DNA of 64,000 bases from Maribellus maritimus (GCF_022267315.1 NZ_JAIKLE010000002.1:1-64000), one strand, 5' to 3'. Positions 23,425 through 33,228 are shown, counted from the stretch's first letter. Numbers and translations are program-made. The notes: generated from the sequence alone by a model not told the origin.

Positions 23425-25167
23425 TTACTTATTAAAACTTTCCCAATTTTGTCCGAAATAAGCTTTTAAGGTTTTGTTTCTGAGTTGCTTGTTGTTGGTT
23501 TCCTCGGCGCGATTATATAAATCGGTGAAAATGTAGAACTGCAGCCAGTAACCAAACCTGTATTTCTCGTTTAAACTTTTTGGGTGCATCAGTTGGGCGT
23601 ACCATTTATAATTAATATTGGAAACCCTGGCTGCTTCGATTGCCAATTCAGCCTGTTGCCACATTTGGCTGGCTGCCTTTTCAAAAAGTTGATTTAGATT
23701 TTCGGGTTTGACTTCCGCCGGGTTATAAATCTCAAATGAAGTTTTTACTCCCAGTTCATTTAAGTTGAATGATTTTTCAAAAATAGTATCGCCATTCAAA
23801 TCATATTTCACAAAGTCGAGAAATCCGTCATTGTTGGTATCTTCGTATCCAACGGTAGCAAATTTTTCTGGTATTTTCTGGTCTCTTTTGTATTGGCCTG
23901 CATATAATCCTCCCCATCCCTGATAGGAATCAGCATCCTGATCGATTCGCCAGTATCCGTTTTCTGCACCGTATAAATGAATCCGGTTATCAAACCCTAT
24001 ATATAATTTTCCCTGTCCGGAATTATCGGTGTCCCATTCTCCGCGGTCGCCAGTGGCGTCGGCTTGCGGATTATTATCGATTCCTCCTTTTTGCATTCCG
24101 ATTTTGAAGGGATTCCCCGGCTGATAAAATTCAACGCGTTCCCATCGTTCACAATCGTCGTCTTCATCAAATGTAAACCAGCATTGTTCCCATATTCCTT
24201 CATTGTAAACCTTGTTCCAGGCTGAGTCGTGGTCGGTATAAACCAGTTCGTTCATTTTTCGCCAGCGAACATCATAAAATAATAAATCGGCAGCAGGCAA
24301 GCCGCGCATTTTGTCAAACTGGTGAATTTGCTCGGTGTAAGAAAAACCTTCGCCGTTAAACCGGATACTCAGATCAAAATCAAATTCGTTGGACGGACCA
24401 TTGTCGTTATCCAAATCAAACGACATATAAACATGATCTATTTTACCGGTAGGGTAGGTGTCAATTTCGTCGTCTTCATTTTCTTTTTTGAACTCGCAAC
24501 TGTCTTCCAGTCGAATCGCCATTTCAGTCAAGCCATCATCATCAATATCGTAAAACAGAAAAGGGTTTTCCCAACTGTAACGCAAATCGCTGAAACGGTA
24601 ACTGTGAACGTGAGCTTTTTGGAAAAGCGTTTGTCCGTGGTAATCTTCGTAAAAGTTGGCTGCCCCATAATGCTCCCAGCAACGCAGTACCATTTCTTTC
24701 CAATTTACATAATTGAAGGTTTCGTCTTGTTCCGGATCGATAATCCACATGTAATTGCTGCTCCATTCCCAGTAATTTTTTATATGTGGATTACTGTTTT
24801 CTACTACCACCTGCATGTCTGCAACTCCGTCGGAATTGTTATCCACCCAGTCAAGGCTGATGTCGCCGGGGCCGGCAAAAATGCCGTCGTTGTTCCTGTC
24901 AATTATCAGGCAATCACTGTCTAAATCTCCTTCCCAGTCGCTTGGCTGCATGTCGTCATCATCGTCGATCCAGAAAACAGGAATGGTATCAAAAACAGTT
25001 GATTTTATCAAATCGGGGTCGCCATCGTTATCTAAATCTATTCTTTGAGGCGCTGACGTAAAATCAGGTTTGAATGAACGAATTAATGATTTTTTTATTT
25101 GAATTGGTTGACTGAGAATTGTTGAAACACAAAATAAAAGGCTTATTATAATGACTGTTTTTTTCAT
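23425..25167 (-). CDS. Unrecognised secreted protein with Asp/Asn-rich calcium-loop repeats (PUL2)
   Basis: A 580-aa exported protein from the ATG at 25167 (MKKTVIIISLLFCVSTILSQ; signal cleaved near residue 20). The N-terminal 130 residues contain four or more DxDxDG-type loops (DLDNDGDPDL, WIDDDDD, DRNNDGIF, DNNSDGVADM), and more follow (YDIDDDGLTEM, DLDNDNG, EDTNNDGFLDF), a pattern of calcium-binding FG-GAP or dockerin-like loops. The rest is aromatic-rich (WEHYGAANFYEDYHG, GYWRIDQDADSYQGWGG) and ends in helices around WLQFYIFTDLYNRAEE. No catalytic family was recognised. It sits between two six-hairpin glycosidase genes in a PUL enzyme block, so it is a candidate new glycan-active or glycan-binding protein. 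Confidence 0.7.
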   Translation of the reverse strand: MKKTVIIISLLFCVSTILSQPIQIKKSLIRSFKPDFTSAPQRIDLDNDGDPDLIKSTVFDTIPVFWIDDDDDMQPSDWEGDLDSDCLIIDRNNDGIFAGPGDISLDWVDNNSDGVADMQVVVENSNPHIKNYWEWSSNYMWIIDPEQDETFNYVNWKEMVLRCWEHYGAANFYEDYHGQTLFQKAHVHSYRFSDLRYSWENPFLFYDIDDDGLTEMAIRLEDSCEFKKENEDDEIDTYPTGKIDHVYMSFDLDNDNGPSNEFDFDLSIRFNGEGFSYTEQIHQFDKMRGLPAADLLFYDVRWRKMNELVYTDHDSAWNKVYNEGIWEQCWFTFDEDDDCERWERVEFYQPGNPFKIGMQKGGIDNNPQADATGDRGEWDTDNSGQGKLYIGFDNRIHLYGAENGYWRIDQDADSYQGWGGLYAGQYKRDQKIPEKFATVGYEDTNNDGFLDFVKYDLNGDTIFEKSFNLNELGVKTSFEIYNPAEVKPENLNQLFEKAASQMWQQAELAIEAARVSNINYKWYAQLMHPKSLNEKYRFGYWLQFYIFTDLYNRAEETNNKQLRNKTLKAYFGQNWESFNK

Positions 25168-25217
25168 AGAATTCACATTAAAAAGGATAAAATTTATTTT
25201 TTGGACACATATAAGTT

Positions 25218-26509
25218 TTAGTTTCTTATGATTTCTTTTTCCAATAGTTGAATTGCAACAAAAAGCACGCCGGCGGAACCTCTAAATGTTCCCGATCCAC
25301 GGGGTTGATTATCAATGGTGTACCATTCGTAAAAACCGTCATTTTTCATCACCCGGTCGGTCATCGGAACCAACTGTTCGAAGGCTTCACTAAAAAAACC
25401 GTATTTAATCAGTTGCTGAATCATTCTTCCACCAAACCAGGTCCAGTCGCCACCATTTTGATAACTGTATTCCGGATTCATAATTTTGTTGGCAAAAAAT
25501 CCTTCGGGATATGCCGGATAAAGTGTTAATCCAATCGATACTGCACCTGCTTTTTTTACCAGGGCAACCATTTGTTTTAATGAACTTTTAATTTCATTTT
25601 TTGAAAGTAAACCTGCTTCAATTGCTGTGGCAGTTCCTCCAAAATAGTATATTTCATCTTCGTTAAAATCATCCGGGAAAGGCGATTTGTTAAGATAAAT
25701 ATGAGGCTTGAATTTTTGTTTCTTTTTGTCCCATAGATATTTTCTGCAATTTTGTGTCAGTTCTTTTTTTAGTTGTCCCCATTTTTTCTCTTTCTGAGCT
25801 TGGATTTCCAGAAGGTTGTCCAAGGCAATTAACAACATGGCATTATCGTAGATATCGATGGCTCGGTGGGTGTTTTCGTCAATATCAACACCCCATCCGT
25901 GTTCGGGCTGCACATCTCCCAGTCGGCCGTTGTGGCTCCCCAAATTAAACCGTATTCTTCAGAGAAACGGTGATTTAATAAAAATTCAATGGCCCAATCT
26001 ATTCTTTCCAGAACGGTTTTGTTTCCTATCTTTTCAGAAAGAACAGATGAATCGCCTGTAACTTTTATATATTTATAAACAGCCTGAATCAGAGAAGATT
26101 CCTGATCGGTTTCTACCGTATTTTTATGCCCTACATAACGCGACTCCAGTTCAGAAGTAATATAATCGTAGTCAACATACGCCTTTTCCTTTGGAACAAA
26201 TCCATCGATAATATTTCCGTCATCTCCCTGCATTTTGAAGAATACCAGTAAGTTTTCTTTTAAATCTTCGGAAGAATATACTTCCGAAGCCAGTTCAATA
26301 AATGTATTGTAGTCGCGAATCCAGACTTCGCTGTACCCATCTCCCGCATTAAATCCGGTTTTAATGATTTCAAGAGCTTTGGATTTTGTATAAGAAATCG
26401 ATGCTGTAGCGTTTATTTTATCAGCCAGTTTTTTCCTTTCGGAAGATTGTTTTGCGTTACAGGATAATAAAGTGAGGACAAATAACAGGAATGCGAAGTA
26501 GCTTTTCAT
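25218..26509 (-). pseudogene. Six-hairpin glycosidase-like lipoprotein gene with a frameshift
   Basis: Two overlapping frames together encode one protein of about 430 aa. Frame one (26509 downward) starts with lipoprotein leader MKSYFAFLLFVLTLLSCNAK and proceeds through EVWIRDYNTFIELASEVY and TVETDQESSLIQAVYKYI to YGLIWGATTADW. Frame two resumes as GDVQPEHGWGVDIDENT and runs to 25218 with EYSYQNGGDWTWFGGRMIQQ. The join falls at the run of three C at 25918-25920; one added base there restores W-G-D-V-Q continuously. Both parts are otherwise well conserved in an (alpha/alpha)6 barrel style, so this is either a very recent inactivation or a homopolymer sequencing error. The exact GH family is not recognised. 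Confidence 0.8.
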
Positions 26510-26617
26510 ACTGTAGTATTTATTGTTTTAGGCTGTTGCATCTACTAAAATACATTTTTTAATTTATTGAGACAGAAACATGATTTTTCAAAATAGTTAA
26601 AAAATAGACAGGTCGTA

Positions 26618-28009
26618 TTAGTTTTCCACTGACTCCAATATCAATACCCAGTCGGTTTCTTGTTGAGAAGAAGGGGAATTGGGTGGAATAAACGTTATCA
26701 ATCCGGAATTTGGTTTGGTTTCGGTTTGAGAATATTTGTTGTTTCCGGGATTAAACCATTTTGCTTTAACCGATTCTCCTTTTATATGCCCCATCCTGAT
26801 TGCTACCGGCCGGCCAGTGGGAATATATATCAGCGCATAGTTGTTTCCGCGGGTTGCAGCGATGTGATCTGTGTCCAAACCCGGGTTTGATGCAATCATA
26901 TTCTGATCGGGAATACGCTCAAAAAAAGGAAACGATTTTATCAAATTTTTCAGATAGCCCATTTGAGTTGAACTAACCGCCTGAATTGCATTTTTCCAGA
27001 TAATATTTTTGTTTTCATTCTCTTTTACAAAATTCCAAATTCCGTGATGTCCGTAGGTGTGTCCAAAACTACCGGAAAAAACAGACCAGTATGCTGCCCG
27101 GCGTGCATAAAAATCAGTTTTCTCTTTGTTGTTATTTTCTCCAAGAAACGGATAGCTTGATTCCAAATCAATTACAGGCGTGTTTTTATAGTTGTTATAA
27201 TCGTTCTGAATCATCTTCCAATTTAAAATATTTGTTCCGTGCCCGGATTGAATTGCGTTAAAATCGATCCACTTTTCACCAGGAAAATCATCTGTTGAAT
27301 GACGTTTCCCTACCGGATGGAAAGTCATCAGCATTTTGCTGTAGTCCTCACTTCCGGTTAAACCCGTTGCCAGACCTTTTGCCAGCGAACGCCAGATTGC
27401 TTTAGCTTCTTTCGTGCAAGCCGAACGATCGCCTCCTAAAATCCAAATTATATTTGTATAATTCTTGTAACGCTCTCCAACAAATTTTCCGTAAATAAAT
27501 GCGTTATCAACATCAAAGATTGAATTTACAATACCATCGCGAAATTCTGTTGTGACATATTCGCCCCAGGTTGGTAACAAGCCAATATAAAGTCCTTTTG
27601 ATTCAGCAAGTTTAATTGTTTTATCTATATAGTCCCAGTAATCATTATTTTTTCCCGGAATGGTGTCAGGTTTTTCCGGATCGCCGTTTATAAGCGGCTT
27701 TTGTCCATACTGGTTGGTTGCATCAATGGTATGAAAATCATTTTCAGACAGAATGGTACACTGAATTACATTAAATCCTTTTGAACTTCTGTCTTCAAAA
27801 TACAGCGATGCTTCTTCTGTGTTTAGTTTAAGGAATATTTCCCATGCCGTATCTGCCAGCCAAAAAAACGGGGTTCCGTCATCATAACATAAATATCTGT
27901 TATTGTCTGCAACCTTTAATTTTTGAAGTTTATTTTGTGCAAAAAGATTGTTGGGAAGAAAGATAATTTGAATGAGGAACAGAAGGAGAAATTTGTAGAT
28001 GTGCTTCAT
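26618..28009 (-). CDS. GH140/DUF4038-type apiosidase-like glycoside hydrolase (PUL2)
   Basis: A 463-aa secreted enzyme. Signal peptide residues 1-24 end in NNLFAQ. The DUF4038 TIM barrel covers about 30-370: NRYLCYDDGTPFFWLADTAW (shortened) is the family opening, followed by TWGEYVT, IIWILGGDRS and IDLESSYPFLG, with ARRAAYWSVFSGSFGHTYGHHGIW in part near the end. The C-terminal ~90 residues form the collagen-binding-2 type beta domain (YALIYIPTGRPVAI, KAKWFNPGNNKY). GH140 is the family of the rhamnogalacturonan-II apiosidase of Bacteroides. The likely acids are the D in GGDRS and the E in DLESSYP. A terminator separates it from susD upstream. Confidence 0.85.
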   Translation of the reverse strand: MKHIYKFLLLFLIQIIFLPNNLFAQNKLQKLKVADNNRYLCYDDGTPFFWLADTAWEIFLKLNTEEASLYFEDRSSKGFNVIQCTILSENDFHTIDATNQYGQKPLINGDPEKPDTIPGKNNDYWDYIDKTIKLAESKGLYIGLLPTWGEYVTTEFRDGIVNSIFDVDNAFIYGKFVGERYKNYTNIIWILGGDRSACTKEAKAIWRSLAKGLATGLTGSEDYSKMLMTFHPVGKRHSTDDFPGEKWIDFNAIQSGHGTNILNWKMIQNDYNNYKNTPVIDLESSYPFLGENNNKEKTDFYARRAAYWSVFSGSFGHTYGHHGIWNFVKENENKNIIWKNAIQAVSSTQMGYLKNLIKSFPFFERIPDQNMIASNPGLDTDHIAATRGNNYALIYIPTGRPVAIRMGHIKGESVKAKWFNPGNNKYSQTETKPNSGLITFIPPNSPSSQQETDWVLILESVEN

Positions 28010-28020
28010 GTTGAAAGAAA

Positions 28021-28052
28021 TAAAAGGAAAACACCCGGTTTAACCGGGTGTT
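28021..28052 (-). terminator. Stem-loop terminator after PUL2 susD
   Basis: AACACCCGGTT at 28030-28040 and its exact complement at 28042-28052 form a palindrome (9-bp stem with a 5-base loop). On the minus strand it is followed by TTCCTTTTA. It lies 29 bases past the susD stop and likely reduces read-through into the hydrolase genes, a common expression step-down in PULs. Confidence 0.75.
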
Positions 28053-28080
28053 ATGTCTTTTCAATCTGTTTAAATAAGAA

Positions 28081-29727
28081 TTAATAGCCCGGATTTTGAA
28101 CCATGTTGGGGTTTAAGTCAAGCTCTTGTGTTGGAATTGGCCACAGTACATTGTGTTCGTCAATTTGGACTGCCGGGTTTTCGCGTCCAAATTTGTTGGC
28201 TGTCCAGTAATTTTCCATTTCGTCAACATAAATTCCCCAACGTCGCATATCGTAAAATACATGACCGTATTCAGTTGCCAGTTCCCTGATTCGTTCTTCG
28301 CGGATATACTGTCTCAGGTCGCTTTGTGAACCAGCTATACCAGCCGGTACATCGGGCATTGAAACGGATGGCCTGCTACGGACCCTATTTACATATTTTG
28401 TTGCTTCATCCAAATTATTTAGTTCCATTTGAGCCTCAGCGTAAAGCAATAATACATCAGCAAAACGTAAAACAACCATGTTCATGTCACTTTGTGCAAA
28501 TCCTTCTTCGTAAACAATCATTTTCAGGTTGCCGTAATTTGATTCCATTGGACTTGCAGCGGTAAAGGTATTTTCCGGCCATTTTTCATCTACATAGGGA
28601 TTGCCCTCGTATGCAACGGTCCATTTTAAGCGCGGGTCGCGGTGTGCAAAGGCGTCTTCCGGATCAAATTCAGGGTCGTCGGACGAGAATGTAAAATAGT
28701 CCTGACTTTCACCACTTCCTGTCCATGTGCTTGTTACTTTGTAGCCATTTTTTGTTTCGTATAAGTCAACCAGATAATCGGTTGGTTCGATATAATTCCA
28801 TCCATTTCCTCCAACATCCAGTCCGGCAGCACCGGTGGCGCAGTATGAAACAAAAGAATTTCCGTACTGATCGCCGATTCCGCTCATATACTGCCACTCA
28901 AAAATAGATTCAATACCATTTTCACCTTCCGGCCAAAACTGATCAATAAAACCGGTTGCTCCGGGTGTTAATTCGAAATTATTAGAGTCGATAACTTTTT
29001 TTAACTCGGTAGAGGCATTTTCCCATTGTTCTTCAGCACAATAAATTTTACCGAGTAAGGATTGTGCTGCTTCCTTACTTGCCCTTCCCATTTCTGCTGG
29101 TGAGTTGCGATACTTTGTAATAGAAGGTAGAAGATTCTGGGCTTCTTTTAAATCGCTTATCATTTGTTCCGTAATGGCAGTTTTGGTATCACGCTCTGGG
29201 TAATATGTTTCTGTTGTAACCGGCTCGGTAATAAGAGGCATACCTCCCCAAATATCACTTAAATAAAAGTAGTAAATAGCTCTCAGGAACAAAGCTTCGC
29301 CTTTTATCTGGTCTTTTAGCCCGGCAGTGGTAAATATTCCATCTTCTGCTTCTTCAAGTCGGTACAACACTTCATTTGCCCGCGCTATGCCTATCCACCA
29401 ATAGCTGAACCAGGCACGAACATCGCCGGGAACACCGTCGGGAGTATAGCCATTGCCACCCCAGTCGAATTGACCAAACCTACCACTTCCACGGGTTGCA
29501 ACAGGAGTAGCGATATCAACCATTGGAAAAAATTCCATTTTTTGCCGCCAGATATTATTAATTCCGTACACTCCATTTATGGATTGAATAAAATCGTCTT
29601 CACTTTTATAGAATGTCTCTGTTGTGAGCTGATCTTTAGGCAATGTTTCGAGAAAACTCTCTTTGCAGCCGGTTGAATTCAGAAGCAACAGAGCAAATAA
29701 TGCGAAATATAAAATTTTTGTCTTCAT
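28081..29727 (-). CDS. SusD/RagB-family lipoprotein (PUL2)
   Basis: A 548-aa surface glycan-binding lipoprotein. Leader MKTKILYFALFALLLLNSTGC ends in the lipobox cysteine at residue 21. SusD features: KESFLETLPKDQLTTETFY in part, the N-terminal helix with GEALFLRAIYYFYLSDIWGGMP in part, MVVLRFADVLLLYAEAQMEL in part, YIREERIRELATEYGHVFYD in part, MRRWGIY, and the closing LWPIPTQELDLNPNMVQNPGY in part, which is the canonical SusD C-terminus. It is encoded 18 bases after susC. The ligand is probably the acidic plant- or algal-type glycan attacked by the downstream enzymes; this is inferred from context. Confidence 0.92.
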   Translation of the reverse strand: MKTKILYFALFALLLLNSTGCKESFLETLPKDQLTTETFYKSEDDFIQSINGVYGINNIWRQKMEFFPMVDIATPVATRGSGRFGQFDWGGNGYTPDGVPGDVRAWFSYWWIGIARANEVLYRLEEAEDGIFTTAGLKDQIKGEALFLRAIYYFYLSDIWGGMPLITEPVTTETYYPERDTKTAITEQMISDLKEAQNLLPSITKYRNSPAEMGRASKEAAQSLLGKIYCAEEQWENASTELKKVIDSNNFELTPGATGFIDQFWPEGENGIESIFEWQYMSGIGDQYGNSFVSYCATGAAGLDVGGNGWNYIEPTDYLVDLYETKNGYKVTSTWTGSGESQDYFTFSSDDPEFDPEDAFAHRDPRLKWTVAYEGNPYVDEKWPENTFTAASPMESNYGNLKMIVYEEGFAQSDMNMVVLRFADVLLLYAEAQMELNNLDEATKYVNRVRSRPSVSMPDVPAGIAGSQSDLRQYIREERIRELATEYGHVFYDMRRWGIYVDEMENYWTANKFGRENPAVQIDEHNVLWPIPTQELDLNPNMVQNPGY

Positions 29728-29745
29728 CGTTTCAAATTTTTTAGG

Positions 29746-32700
29746 TTAGAAAGTTATGGTTACACCTGCCTGGAATGTTCGAGCCTGGGGAGTATTGGAG
29801 CCTCCTCTGGTGTAAACCATGTCAATGTATCCGGTGCTGTCGGATCGCTTTTGTCTGACTCCTATTTCCGGGTCAAATCCAACATAATCAGTAAACGTTA
29901 ACAGGTTTGTTCCGGAGAGAAATACCCTGATTTTATTGATCGGGATTCCCGAAAGAAGTTGGTTGGGAAGCGTATATCCAATTTGCAGGTTTTTAACCCT
30001 CAGGTAACTTGCATCCATGAGCCAGCGGGTATTACAAACATTGTTAATTCCCCGGATTCCACTGCCTATCGCCGGATAATAACTGTCGTCTCCCTCTTGT
30101 GTCCATCTGTTATCGTATACTTCCTGATACATATTTGTGTAATCATAGAGTGTTCCGAAATCCATCGCGAATTCAGGTGTCACCATTATATTTTTACCAA
30201 ATTCACCCTGAAGCTGAATGCTCATATCCAGGTTCTTCCATTCGAGATTGACATTTCCTCCATAGTAAAATTCAGGGATAGAATTACCCAGAAACTTTCT
30301 GTCATCTTCGTCAATTGTTCCACTGTTATCCAGGTCTTTATACTTAAAATCGCCGGGTCGCGCTCCATCAAGTGTCGGGCTGGCGGCTATATCTGCTTCC
30401 GACTGATAAATGCCTTCAACAACATAACCGTAATAGGAGTTTATGGACTGCCCCTCTTCCGTTCTGGTGTATAAGTCGATGATGGGGGCAACATCTCCCA
30501 TGTCGACTACCTTATTTTTTACATGCGTAATGTTGAACGAAATATCGTATTTCAATTCATGCGATCTGTTGATGTATTGGGCTGTGAATTCCCATCCTGA
30601 GTTGTCTACTCCTCCAATATTTACATAAGGATCGCTGCTGTAACCGGTGGTTGAAGGAAGCGGAAGAATTAAAAGCATATCCGTTGTCTTCCTTTTAAAT
30701 ACGTCCAAAGTCATATTAAACTGATTGTTGAACAAACCTAAGTCGAGGGCAATATTTGTTGTGGTTGTCTTTTCCCATGTAATATCTTCGTTGTATGCGC
30801 CGCTGACAGTGGCACCGGAATTTAGCGCCTGTTCTTCGCCAAACACATAACCAGCACCAAACGAAATAGAACTTAACCATTTGTAGGATGGAATATTTGA
30901 ATTCCCCAACGAACCAATACCGGCTCTTAATTTCATATTGCTGATGACTGAATTATCTTTTAAAAAGCTTTCTTCAGAGATTCTCCATCCAAAAGATGCC
31001 GACGGAAAAACTCCCCATCGGTTTTTAGGCGCAAAAACGGAAGAGCCGTCCCTTCTCACGTTCATTTGAAGCAGGTATTTGTTGTCGAAGGAATAGTTAA
31101 TTCTTCCGAATTGAGAGGAAAGGGATCCTTCACCTGAAGAGCCGGAGTTGTTGTAGTCTTCACTTCCTGCGTTGATAGCAACAAGACTATTTCGGGGGAA
31201 GGTATTTCTGTATGCGCTCATATAAGCTGATTCTGACTTTTGGGCCGAAATACCTGCCAAAATATCAAAATGGTGTTTTTTGTAATCTTTTACATAAGTG
31301 AGAAGATTTTGCCATTCCCATATTGAACTTGTATTATCGTAAACAGTTAAGGATGCCGGGCTTTGATGCCTGTACGGTGCAGAATGATCGGTGTCCTCCG
31401 GGCGGTAGGTAAACCATTCCGGGCGGAAATCTTCCCGGTAACTGTCATAACCGGAAATATTAAATACGGTTTTAAACTTTAACCCGTCCCACAGTTTTAG
31501 TTCAGAATATAAATTTACAGTTGTTGAATTGGCTTTTGCACTATTGTCGACACTGTTGTACGACATTACCGGGGTATTATTTTGGAGTTGATCTTCACCT
31601 GTACCTTCCCTCGGTGTCCCGGGTAATCCATCCTCATTGTACAACGGTATTGTCGGTGGAGTAAACATTGCTCCGTTGATATCAGCAGAATGATTGCTTG
31701 ACCAGGTTTTGTAATGATAGGTTCTCAGACCGGCGCTAAATCTTTCTGTTACAAACTCAATGTTACTTCGGGCACTTGCTCTCTGATAGTTTTCCCCTAT
31801 CATGATGCCGTCCTGATTGTAGTAGTTGATATTTACAGCGTACTGAAGATTTTTTGAGCCACCCGTTGCCGACAGGTTATAATCCTGTACCGGAGCACTT
31901 CTGAAAATATAATCAAACCAATCTGTATTTGTGGTTTGCAATTCAGGAGCCTGATCGCCAACCCAATATTGTGTTCCTGTTCTTGCCAGGGTTGATTCAT
32001 TCATTTTTCTGCACCAGTCTTCCGAGTCGAGTAACTTTGGAATATTTGTTGCTTGCTGTGTTCCGTATTTTACATTTACATTTACCTTCAATTCCTGGTT
32101 TCTTTTTCCGGTTTTTGTGGTAATAAGAATAACACCGTTTGCTGCTCTGGCTCCGTAAATTGAAGCAGAAGCTGCATCTTTTAACACGGTAATGGTTTCC
32201 ACATCGTTGGGAGATACCTGGTTGATATCGCCCTGGAATCCATCGATAATTACCAATGGGTCAACACCTGAATAAACTGAACCTACTCCACGGATTCTTA
32301 GGACAGATCCCGCTCCGGCACTTCCTGATGATTGTGAAACATGTAATCCGGGTAAACGGCCCGAAATAGCGGTGCTCACACTTGATGAGTTTACTTTTAC
32401 CAATTCACTGCCGTCAGCAGAAGAAACAGACCCGGTAACATCCCTTTTTTTCATGGTTCCATAACCTATGGCAACTACTTCTTCAAGACCGATTACTCCT
32501 TCTTCCAAAACAACGTCAATTTGTCGCTTTCCTTCAACCGGAATTTCCTGACTTTGCATTCCAACAAAAGAAAACAACAATATGGCATCATTGGCATTTA
32601 CTGAAAGTGAATATTCTCCGTTCGTGTTCGTAACTGTTCCGTTGCCGGTTCCTTTTTCTAAAACGGTAACCCCCGGAAGCGGCATTCCATTTTTGTCTTT

Positions 32701-33120
32701 TACTGTCCCGTTAACAGGTTTTTGTTGTTCGCCTCTAATAATAGCATCACCAAAATTACTTTCTTTTTGACGTACGATTATATAGCGGTCAACAATTTTA
32801 TAGTCCAGTGAGGTGCCGCTCAGAACCTGGTCAAGGATTTCCATAACAGTTGCATCCTCAACGTTTACAGAAACATTTTCTATTTTTTTTAAATCTTCCC
32901 GCTGATAAAAGAAGTAAAATTCGCTTTTATTTTCTATCTCTTTAAATAAGTCGACGATGTTATTATTGTTGAATGAGATATCCAATCTGGTATTTTGTGA
33001 ATACGTGGAGGCACTCACACTCACCAGGCCAAGAAGAAATATCGCAAAAGTCAATTTCATTTTTAATAAAAGTTTTTTTAAAGGCCGTTCAAAAACAGCC
33101 CGGTTTGATCGTTTTTTCAT
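29746..33120 (-). CDS. SusC/RagA TonB-dependent transporter with STN domain (PUL2)
   Basis: A 1124-aa outer-membrane transporter. Signal region 20-42 (FAIFLLGLVSVSASTYSQ), STN domain about 45-120 (IVDLFKEIENKSEFYFFYQ), carboxypeptidase-regulatory-like domain about 133-215 (GMPLPGVTVLEKGTGNGTVT), linker LEEVVAIGYGTMKKRDVTGS, plug about 225-335 (PLVIIDGFQGDINQVSPND and LKDAASASIYGARAANGVIL), then the barrel, closing with ARTFQAGVTITF. The STN domain pairs it with FecR at 33229 and the sigma factor at 34385. Only moderately similar to the PUL1 SusC outside these motifs, implying a different substrate. Confidence 0.93.
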   Translation of the reverse strand: MKKRSNRAVFERPLKKLLLKMKLTFAIFLLGLVSVSASTYSQNTRLDISFNNNNIVDLFKEIENKSEFYFFYQREDLKKIENVSVNVEDATVMEILDQVLSGTSLDYKIVDRYIIVRQKESNFGDAIIRGEQQKPVNGTVKDKNGMPLPGVTVLEKGTGNGTVTNTNGEYSLSVNANDAILLFSFVGMQSQEIPVEGKRQIDVVLEEGVIGLEEVVAIGYGTMKKRDVTGSVSSADGSELVKVNSSSVSTAISGRLPGLHVSQSSGSAGAGSVLRIRGVGSVYSGVDPLVIIDGFQGDINQVSPNDVETITVLKDAASASIYGARAANGVILITTKTGKRNQELKVNVNVKYGTQQATNIPKLLDSEDWCRKMNESTLARTGTQYWVGDQAPELQTTNTDWFDYIFRSAPVQDYNLSATGGSKNLQYAVNINYYNQDGIMIGENYQRASARSNIEFVTERFSAGLRTYHYKTWSSNHSADINGAMFTPPTIPLYNEDGLPGTPREGTGEDQLQNNTPVMSYNSVDNSAKANSTTVNLYSELKLWDGLKFKTVFNISGYDSYREDFRPEWFTYRPEDTDHSAPYRHQSPASLTVYDNTSSIWEWQNLLTYVKDYKKHHFDILAGISAQKSESAYMSAYRNTFPRNSLVAINAGSEDYNNSGSSGEGSLSSQFGRINYSFDNKYLLQMNVRRDGSSVFAPKNRWGVFPSASFGWRISEESFLKDNSVISNMKLRAGIGSLGNSNIPSYKWLSSISFGAGYVFGEEQALNSGATVSGAYNEDITWEKTTTTNIALDLGLFNNQFNMTLDVFKRKTTDMLLILPLPSTTGYSSDPYVNIGGVDNSGWEFTAQYINRSHELKYDISFNITHVKNKVVDMGDVAPIIDLYTRTEEGQSINSYYGYVVEGIYQSEADIAASPTLDGARPGDFKYKDLDNSGTIDEDDRKFLGNSIPEFYYGGNVNLEWKNLDMSIQLQGEFGKNIMVTPEFAMDFGTLYDYTNMYQEVYDNRWTQEGDDSYYPAIGSGIRGINNVCNTRWLMDASYLRVKNLQIGYTLPNQLLSGIPINKIRVFLSGTNLLTFTDYVGFDPEIGVRQKRSDSTGYIDMVYTRGGSNTPQARTFQAGVTITF

Positions 33121-33127
33121 AAATTTG

Positions 33128-33203
33128 AATGTTTTAAATGATTATTACAACTTGTTTTAATCGCTAAGCGGTGGGTATGTGGGGCATATCCGCCGTTTTT
33201 TTT
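33128..33203 (+). ncRNA. Candidate cis-antisense sRNA against the PUL2 susC leader
   Basis: A plus-strand TAAATTTG box at 33120-33127 overlaps the susC start codon region, and an intrinsic plus-strand terminator ends at 33203, giving a transcript of roughly 70 nt. The interval shares the ordering and the ATTATTAC core with the PUL1 counterpart, though its terminator stem is unrelated in sequence. No protein-coding frame occupies it. Location and size agree with the DonS-type antisense RNAs of Bacteroides fragilis PULs. The start is approximate, and the -33 element is badly spaced (TTTG at 33104). Confidence 0.5.
33169..33203 (+). terminator. Plus-strand intrinsic terminator in the FecR-SusC gap of PUL2
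   Basis: Arms CGGTGGGTATG (33169-33179) and CATATCCGCCG (33185-33195) pair over 11 bp with a 5-base loop, then eight T (33196-33203). Two pairs are G-U wobbles in plus-strand RNA and would be A-C mismatches on the minus strand. The T-run is downstream only on the plus strand, so this is a terminator for RNA antisense to the PUL. Confidence 0.8.
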
Positions 33204-33228
33204 GATTTATTTATTGGTTTTTTCGGAT

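Noticed and set aside
24322-24924. 200-codon plus-strand frame antisense to the 580-aa PUL2 gene
   Set aside because: It is complementary to a strongly protein-like frame full of Asp/Asn codons, whose complement avoids stops and yields Ile/Val/Phe-rich noise.
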